DNA of 8,474 nt from the NCBI GenBank assembly GCA_030424825.1, contig JAUHWE010000160.1, positions 1 to 8,474 of the forward strand, given 5' to 3'. Shown piece after piece: positions 1 to 6,900 of this stretch. This stretch comes from Verrucomicrobiia bacterium (GTDB lineage: Bacteria; Verrucomicrobiota; Verrucomicrobiia; Opitutales; Opitutaceae). A program made the position numbers and the translations under genes. The notes under the pieces are model-generated. The model was not told where the DNA came from, did no database searches, and was given only the letters and a program-made list of their open reading frames with translations. The stretch's first letter is position 1. Every line of letters starts with the position of its first letter.

Positions 1-3000
1 CGCAATCCTCCCGAGATCTTGATCACGACTCCGGAGAGCTTGAACCTGATGTTGACCGGGGCAGATGGACAGAGAGCTCTGATGGGGGTCAGGTCGTTTA
101 TTCTGGATGAGGTCCATGCCGTAGTCGGAAGCAAGCGCGGGGTTTATCTCATGACTGCGGTAGAACGGCTTGCCCACCTAAATGGAGAGTTCCAGCGTAT
201 CGCTTTGTCCGCAACCGTACATCCGATGGAGACGGTGGCCGCGTTTGTTGGGGGATCGTTGGTGGAGGGCGAACGATTTTTACCGAGAATAGTGAAGCAA
301 GCCAATGCGTCACAGAATAAAGAATACGCGATTGATGTGCGTTTTCCTGAAGAGGCAAATGAAGATCTTTCAGATGATGACTTTTGGCATCCAATCGTTC
401 AGGAGCTAAAGGAGATTGTGGCCTCGAACCAATCGACCCTAATCTTTGTTAACAGTCGACAGCTCTGCGAGAAGATAACCTACAAGATAAATAAAGACGA
501 ACCCGTCCCAATCGCCTACTCTCATCATGGTTCATTGTCGAAGGAGATTCGATTTGCGGTGGAGCAGCGGTTGAAGAACGGGGAGCTCAAAGCCATCGTA
601 GCCACGAATTCCTTAGAAATGGGAATCGACGTAGGGGCCTTGGATCGCGTGGTGATGGTGCAATGCCCCGGAGTCATTTCGTCCGCAATTCAGAAAGTAG
701 GTCGAGCGGGTCACCAGGTTGGCGCGATTAGTCAAGCGACCGTATTTCCTTCTCATTCACGTGATTTTCTCGAAGCGGCCGTATTGTCGAAGGCGATCCA
801 AGAGCGAGACATCGAAGCGGTCCGACCGATCGAAAGCCCCCTGGACGTGTTGGCGCAAATTATCGTATCGATGGCGAATTCCAAAGTATGGGATATCGAG
901 GAGCTCTTCCGTGTAGTAAAGTCGAGCTACTCCTACCGCAATTTGAAGCGTGAACCGTTTGATCTTGTTCTCAATATGCTGGCGGGGCGGTATGAGTCCA
1001 GTCGGTTGCGTGAACTCAAGCCCAGAATTTCAATTAATCGTATGGAGAATACGATTACAATTCGTAAAGGAGCTGTTCTGGCATACTACTTCTCTGGGGG
1101 AGTCATCCCAGATCGCGGCTATTTCCATCTTCGACTGGAGGGTCCAGGCTCAAGGATTGGTGAACTGGACGAAGAGTTTGTATGGGAAAGGAGTATTGGC
1201 GATGTCTTTACTCTAGGGGCTCAAAGCTGGCGAATTGAGCGAATTACTTACAATGACGTTTTTGTGACTCCAGGTTCGGGAACGGGGCCGATGCCTCCCT
1301 TCTGGCGTTCTGAGGAATTTAATCGAGACTTTCACTATTCTTCTAAAATCGGCGAGTTCTTGAGTTGGGCGGACGAAAAGGTGGCGCAAAAGGACTTTCA
1401 GAAGATTCTCGAATCGAACTTCGCGTTTAATCCAACGACTGCCAAAGCCCTGACCGAGCATTTGCGTAACCAGAAAGCGAAGACGCGAAGGCCATTGCCG
1501 CATCGTCACCACATATTAGCTGAATTAGTCGATGCCGCTCCCGCAGGAGCGCCGGGGCAACAACTTATTTTGCATACTCATTGGGGTGGTAAGGTAAATC
1601 GTCCCTACGCGCTGGCATTGGATGCGGCTTGGGAGGAGAATTTTGGGCACCGAGCGGAGGTTTATGTGAACAACGACTGTGTGGTCGTAACCGTTTCTGA
1701 GGAGGTGGATATCGACGCAGCCTTTCAATTAGTGACCTCTTCCAACGTGGAGTCATTGCTTCGCAAACGATTGGAGGGGTCCGGGTTTTTTGGAGCCCGT
1801 TTTCGAGAGGCGGCGGGGACGGCCCTGCTCGTTACTCGACAGAAGGCGGGTCAAAGGTTACCGCTTTGGCTCAGTCGAATGCGATCGAAGAAGTTATTGG
1901 ATTCGGTGCGGCGGTATGAAGATTTCCCCATGATGCTCGAGGCCTGGCGAACCTGCCTGAAAGACGAGTTTGACATGGAGTCCCTGAAACAAGTCCTAGC
2001 TGAATTAGAGTCAGGAATCACGGTGATTTCCAAAACACACGTATCGGTAGCCAGTCCTTTTGCCCGTTCGGTGGCGTGGCGACAGATCAACGACGTATAT
2101 ATGTACGATACGGACGACCCGAAAGGGACGGAGCGTTCTAGATTGCGTGAAGATCTGATAAGTTCGGTCGCCTTTGACGATGAGGCGCGTCCGACGGTCG
2201 CGGATACAATTGTACGGGAATTCGAGGCCAAGCGTCAACGACTGGCGCCCGGGTATGCTCCCAGTGATGAGATTGAGCTGAAAGAATGGCTGCGCGATCG
2301 AATCGCTCTGCCGATTGAGGAGTGGGAACTGCTCATGCAGCAAATAGATCTCGTCACAGCGAAACAGGAGTCTGGCGAATCTTGGAGGCCCACATTTGAT
2401 ATCAATAAAATGGGTGGTCTTGTCTTCTTGAGCGAAGAATCGAAGCGAGTAGATGCGCTGATTTCATGTGAACCAGACCCTGATCTGTTCACAGAGTGGC
2501 TTTCTTACTTTGGAACTGTATCTGTTAAACAACTTTTAGATCGGTTTCCTGCGGAAGACAAGAACCTGGATGCCCTCCTTTCCGCTTTGGCCGATGAAAG
2601 AAGGCTGGTCGTCGGGCGCTTGGTGACGGACTGCGATGAGGTATTCGTCTGCGAATACGAGAATTACGAAATTCTTCTGCGAATGCAAAGAGCTCGGCAT
2701 CGTCCCACTTTTGATCCATTGTCGCTGAGCTCATTGGGACCTTTTTTAGCAGAAAGACAAGGTGTCGGAGGTGCAATCCAAGCTGATTTATCGCTTGTAG
2801 AAGTATTGGAGCAGCTCGCTTTTTACCCAGAGCGAGTGGCGGCTTGGGAAGAAGATATTCTTCCAGCTCGTGTACCGCATTATCGAACGGCGACACTTGA
2901 CGGGTGCTTGGTGGAAGAAAGCGTCGAGTGGTTGGGAACGGGTGATAAGTGGATCGCATTCCGGTTTCAGGATGAAAGTGACTTGTTTAAATTGGCCTTT

Positions 3001-3978
3001 GAAGGCGATCTTACTCTTCATGAAAGAGACATCCTTTGCGTGTTAAAGAACTCTTCGGGTGGAAGGTTCGACTTTCAGGTCTTACGGGAAAAGACGGGAC
3101 TAGATGCGAGTGTACTTGAAGAAAGCCTGTGGTCCCTCGCGTGGAAAGGGAAAGTGGGTAATGATACTTTTGCTTCTGTCCGGCGGGGGGCGTTGGCGAA
3201 CTTCTCAATCGCAGGAGTCACTGAATCACAGAATAGGCGGCGCGAAAAAATCGCTCCAAGTAGAGCACGAATTGGCAGGCGTACCCGGACCCTCGCGACG
3301 TCGAATACGGTTGTTTATCCCGGGAATTGGTTTGCGGAAGCAGACATCGAATTTGATGGGGATGACTTATCATTGATTGAAAGTCAAAAGGAACGGGCCC
3401 GTATTTTACTAGATCGATATGGAGTTCTTTTTCGAGAGTTGCTTTTGAGAGAGCTTCCTGGGATGCAGTGGAAAGACGTTTTCAAGGCGTTGAGGCTAAT
3501 GGAATTGTCGGGAGAGGTTCTAGCCGGAGTTTTCTTTAAGGACATTCCGGGGCTTCAATTTGCGTCGCATGACGCGTTTAGAACGCTGCGTCAGCGCTCA
3601 AAGAAGCAAGCAATTTTCTGGCTTAACGCGATCGATCCTGCTTCCTTATGCGGTCTGGGACTTGCGGCACTGAGAGGTAAACTCCCGAAGCGACTGTCAT
3701 CCACTCGACTTGTTTATCGAGGCGAGGAGCTCATTTTGGAGATCTTTCGTAATGGGAAAGCTATGACGTTTCATATTGCCCCGGATGATCCGGACGCCTC
3801 ACGTTCACTGGAAGCGTTGCGTCATATGCTGACGCGATCGTTTAACCCGATGAGGACAATCTATCTTGAGACCATCAATGACGAAGACGCTCGAGCAAGT
3901 CCGTATTTGGAATTGCTCGGCTCCGGTTTTCGTCTTCATTGCGATCACAAACGGGTCGTGATTGAAGGTGTTAGCTGA
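1..3978 (+). CDS. lhr: Lhr-type (large helicase-related) SF2 ATP-dependent helicase, long form, 5'-truncated by window edge
   Basis: The frame is open from base 1 to the TGA at 3976-3978 (1,325 residues). It begins PPEILITTPESL (residues 3-14), the Lhr form of motif Ib, so motifs I and Ia and the true start lie upstream; the TTG at 19 is internal. Visible motifs, numbered from base 1: DEVH (36-39, motif II), SAT (70-72, III), LIFVNSR (147-153, IV), ATNSLEMGID (201-210, V) and QKVGRAGH (231-238, VI). Lhr-specific signatures follow: GELDEEFVWE (387-396) and PFW (433-435) in the core beta-barrel region, then PLPHRHH (498-504) and HWGGKVNRPYALAL (527-540) in the DEAD/H-associated region. The long C-terminal extension is also present, with WKGKVGNDT (1048-1056), an LLDRYGVLFRELLLRE helix (1136-1151) and a terminal SPY...GF segment. 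Known bacterial Lhr proteins are 3'-5' translocases that unwind DNA or RNA:DNA duplexes and act in DNA repair. The extension separates this one from the short ligase-associated Lhr-Core enzymes. No frameshift or lost motif was seen. The family call is firm; the cellular role is inferred. Confidence 0.95.
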   Translation, partial: RNPPEILITTPESLNLMLTGADGQRALMGVRSFILDEVHAVVGSKRGVYLMTAVERLAHLNGEFQRIALSATVHPMETVAAFVGGSLVEGERFLPRIVKQANASQNKEYAIDVRFPEEANEDLSDDDFWHPIVQELKEIVASNQSTLIFVNSRQLCEKITYKINKDEPVPIAYSHHGSLSKEIRFAVEQRLKNGELKAIVATNSLEMGIDVGALDRVVMVQCPGVISSAIQKVGRAGHQVGAISQATVFPSHSRDFLEAAVLSKAIQERDIEAVRPIESPLDVLAQIIVSMANSKVWDIEELFRVVKSSYSYRNLKREPFDLVLNMLAGRYESSRLRELKPRISINRMENTITIRKGAVLAYYFSGGVIPDRGYFHLRLEGPGSRIGELDEEFVWERSIGDVFTLGAQSWRIERITYNDVFVTPGSGTGPMPPFWRSEEFNRDFHYSSKIGEFLSWADEKVAQKDFQKILESNFAFNPTTAKALTEHLRNQKAKTRRPLPHRHHILAELVDAAPAGAPGQQLILHTHWGGKVNRPYALALDAAWEENFGHRAEVYVNNDCVVVTVSEEVDIDAAFQLVTSSNVESLLRKRLEGSGFFGARFREAAGTALLVTRQKAGQRLPLWLSRMRSKKLLDSVRRYEDFPMMLEAWRTCLKDEFDMESLKQVLAELESGITVISKTHVSVASPFARSVAWRQINDVYMYDTDDPKGTERSRLREDLISSVAFDDEARPTVADTIVREFEAKRQRLAPGYAPSDEIELKEWLRDRIALPIEEWELLMQQIDLVTAKQESGESWRPTFDINKMGGLVFLSEESKRVDALISCEPDPDLFTEWLSYFGTVSVKQLLDRFPAEDKNLDALLSALADERRLVVGRLVTDCDEVFVCEYENYEILLRMQRARHRPTFDPLSLSSLGPFLAERQGVGGAIQADLSLVEVLEQLAFYPERVAAWEEDILPARVPHYRTATLDGCLVEESVEWLGTGDKWIAFRFQDESDLFKLAFEGDLTLHERDILCVLKNSSGGRFDFQVLREKTGLDASVLEESLWSLAWKGKVGNDTFASVRRGALANFSIAGVTESQNRRREKIAPSRARIGRRTRTLATSNTVVYPGNWFAEADIEFDGDDLSLIESQKERARILLDRYGVLFRELLLRELPGMQWKDVFKALRLMELSGEVLAGVFFKDIPGLQFASHDAFRTLRQRSKKQAIFWLNAIDPASLCGLGLAALRGKLPKRLSSTRLVYRGEELILEIFRNGKAMTFHIAPDDPDASRSLEALRHMLTRSFNPMRTIYLETINDEDARASPYLELLGSGFRLHCDHKRVVIEGVS

Positions 3979-3995
3979 TTTATGTTAGTACTCAC
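3979..3995. other. 17-base spacer between convergent stop codons
   Basis: The TGA of the lhr-type gene (3976-3978) and the TAG of the opposite-strand repeat protein (3996-3998 on the + strand) are separated by 17 AT-rich bases. I looked for an inverted repeat with a following T-run across both stop codons and found no convincing stem. GTTAG occurs twice nearby, but as a direct repeat. Any terminator for either gene must therefore lie inside the opposing coding sequence, or termination is by another route. Confidence 0.8.
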
Positions 3996-6900
3996 CTAGT
4001 TATCTTCCCGATCGAGTCGCAGTCGGATGAAATTGTATGCACTGACTCTAATGGATTCCTGGAGGCATAGAAGAATTTCCTCCGTGCCGTCATCAGAGAT
4101 TGTTTGTTCGACTATTTCTATCTTGTCGCCGACGTCGTCCCAATTGCCCGCCAATCCGGTGCCTTCAATAATTTGGGCAATCCCTTCGCCCCCAAGGATG
4201 CGGCGGAATCGTAGTCCGAGGTGGGCTTCTCCGTCGTCGGAGATTACAATCTCTGGTCGAACAAAGGCGACATCCTGTCTATTCGGATCGGTGGCGAAAT
4301 AATACTCCCCAACCGTATCAAGCCCGTCTCCGTCGTCTTTTGACGCTCCACCGATTCGGTCAATCCAATTGTCGATTGCATCCCCTTCAATTCCAGGGAC
4401 AACGAACGTAGCGATCCCACAATGTCCCAAATTGGTTTTGAAAACGAAGACGTAGTAACCCGGTTGAAGCGTACCCAGATTGTAACTATTGGATAACGGT
4501 TCAACGGGCCCGCCATGAGCGTCAATATGCACATTCGCCAAGGCAACGATACTGTGACCGTGATGAATGATCGGGCCCCAAGAATCGACGACGACCTGCT
4601 CTCCCGGTTCGGAGATGATCTCAACGGTGGCTTCCCATTCTCCAAGATCGTTTACTCCTACGGATACGTTTACGTCGGATTGAGGAGGTTCTGGAGCGAT
4701 TCTCACTTTGAAGCAGCCCAAGCGTTTTCTCTCGATGTGATTTCCGTTTAGGTCGCGAATCGCTTCTGGGTCCACGACGGCGCAGTACACCCCGTTGTCG
4801 CGTCTATTCCAGCTGCCACCGGGACCTTCTACTATGTATTGTCCGAAACCCTGCGTGCTTGGGAAGTCATCCGTACTCGCGTAGTCTACAAGTTCTGCTT
4901 TGACTCGTCTGCCAAGACCACCGACAACCCAAATCTCGGCTGCCATGATGGATTCATGATCGAGACCATCGGGATCGCTATAAGAAATATTGAATTCGTG
5001 AGAACCGATTTCCTCGAGAATATTCTCGGTTCTAAACTCCACCATGGGAGCAGAGCTACCGACTTCGAATCCCTTCCGGGCGACCACTAGTCCTCGTGAA
5101 TGCACAACGAATTTGTATTCACCGGGATCTAATGGACCAAGGCTGTAATCATGAGTCACGATACGTATAGGAGCGATTCCGATGCGTGCATCTCCACTTG
5201 GATCGATTTCGATTCCTTCAGGCAGCAAGGTGGCATCAGGTTTCGGCAATGGATCCGGTGATGGAGCGAAATCGACCCACTCCACAGTGATGTCCACGTG
5301 GAAGCTGTTGCCGTCATGGCGTACATCGCCCCAATCTGTGACCTCTTGGCCAGGCAGTAGGATGACTCCAACGTTGGCAAACCACGACGCATCTTCTTCT
5401 GAAAATTTTATGTGAGATACTCGAGCCAATGGTGGCTTTGGTGGTCTAGGGACATTGAATCGGGCACTGGCCTCCGCCTTTTCATTGATGTAGTAAGTAA
5501 TGCGATACAGTCCGGGATCCATTGGCCCCAAGTTGTACTCGAGAGTCATTGGATCACCGCTCGGCGGAGCGATGAAGGTTACACGTTCCGCAGTGGCGAA
5601 AATCTTTACGGTGCGTCCTTCAATGATGGGCTCACCCGGATCGGTTACGATGACAAACGGATCGTCGATGTCGACGACGGCGGTAACCTTTACTTCGTCG
5701 CCCACGTCAACCTTCAGGTCCACATCCACTTCGAACTTTCCTTCTTCGTCGATCTTGAATCGTGTGAAGTCATAGAAGAATCCATTCATCCGAAAGGCGG
5801 CAAAGTAGGTGCCTTCTGGCAATTCGCCCAATTCATAATCCACTTCGGTAGGTGGGGGAGGAACGGGCGCTAGGAGCGGGAGTGGACCTTCTGCCGTCGC
5901 ATCCAGCAGGAACAGATTTCCAAAACGACGCGTGTTCTGATCGATGATCGCGAAATGATCTCGGAATTGGATCGTGGCGGTAGCGGTAACCGGCTGTTCG
6001 GAGGTATCGATATTCAGGTCCACTTTGGCGGGTACGGGTCCTTCCGGTCGCACGAAAAAGTCGTGCTGCTTTTCGAAGTATTCATTGATGAAGTACTTCA
6101 GCCAGTAGCCTCCTGGCTCCAGCTCTCCCAGATTGTATACAAGCTCAATCGGTTCCGGATCTTTGATTACTGCCGGTACGACCTCAGGAACTTCAGCAAT
6201 TGCGTTCATGCGAATGATGTGACCGTCGAATACCGCCTCGCCTGGATCCGTTATTTCTGCCCATGGATTTTCAAAGAGTATTTTTACCTTCGCTTGCCAT
6301 TCACCGGTATCCAGTTCTGCGACATCGATGCTCACTTCCGATTTTAGTCGATCATCCGGTTCGATCCACTCGATGCGTGCATAGGGCCAGCCATTCATGA
6401 CGAAACTCGCTTTGTACTCGTCCGGATCCAGCGTGCCCAAATTAAAGCGTAGCCATACGACTTGGGGCAAGGGGATGGGAGCGAAGGACTGGTCTTCCGT
6501 CTCAGCGAGAGTTGCGATGGGAGTTGCTTTCACCTCCATGACAACCCTGTTCTCTCGCCGATGGAGATGTCTGCTCGTAATGGCATGAGGGGATTCAAAC
6601 GCGATCTTGGCGTACAAGATGGTATTGTCATTATCACCGGCATCTACTCTAAGTAAAACGTCGGCTGGAATCGGAGGACTGGCGGGGTCGATCTTGAAAT
6701 CCTCCACTGCGTAGGGGAAGCCATTCATGATGAATGCGCCCAAGTAAGCGCCGGGTGCAACGTCCGTAACCTCGTAACGCAGGTGGATCGGTTCCGGTAG
6801 GGGAAGATTGTCTGGATCCGCTACGAGCGGAATAGGCAGAGGCTCGGCCTTCGCTGGAAAAATAACCCGGTGTCCATTGATCTCTACCTCGCCTTGCTCG

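Noticed and set aside
19..21. TTG as start of the helicase gene
   Set aside because: The frame is open upstream to base 1 and those codons encode the conserved PPEIL part of the Lhr motif Ib, and helicase motifs I and Ia are missing. The gene starts outside the window.
2525..2959. 144-codon open frame on the - strand inside the helicase gene
   Set aside because: Fully antisense to conserved Lhr C-terminal extension; no family resemblance and no promoter or ribosome-binding context that I could support.
1..3978. Helicase as part of a defence island (for example a DISARM- or Druantia-type helicase)
   Set aside because: The motifs and all core and C-terminal signatures are those of Lhr, and the only visible neighbour is an unrelated surface-type protein. 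Nothing supports a defence system.
3996..4388. PEP-CTERM, LPxTG or membrane anchor at the end of the repeat protein
   Set aside because: The tail ends RLRLDREDN with no hydrophobic helix, sorting motif or arginine cluster after a helix.
5412..5873. 153-codon open frame on the + strand opposite the repeat gene
   Set aside because: It lies entirely antisense to modules A5-A7 in a gene with clear protein-level repeats; its translation shows no recognisable domain, and long antisense frames are expected over such biased codons.
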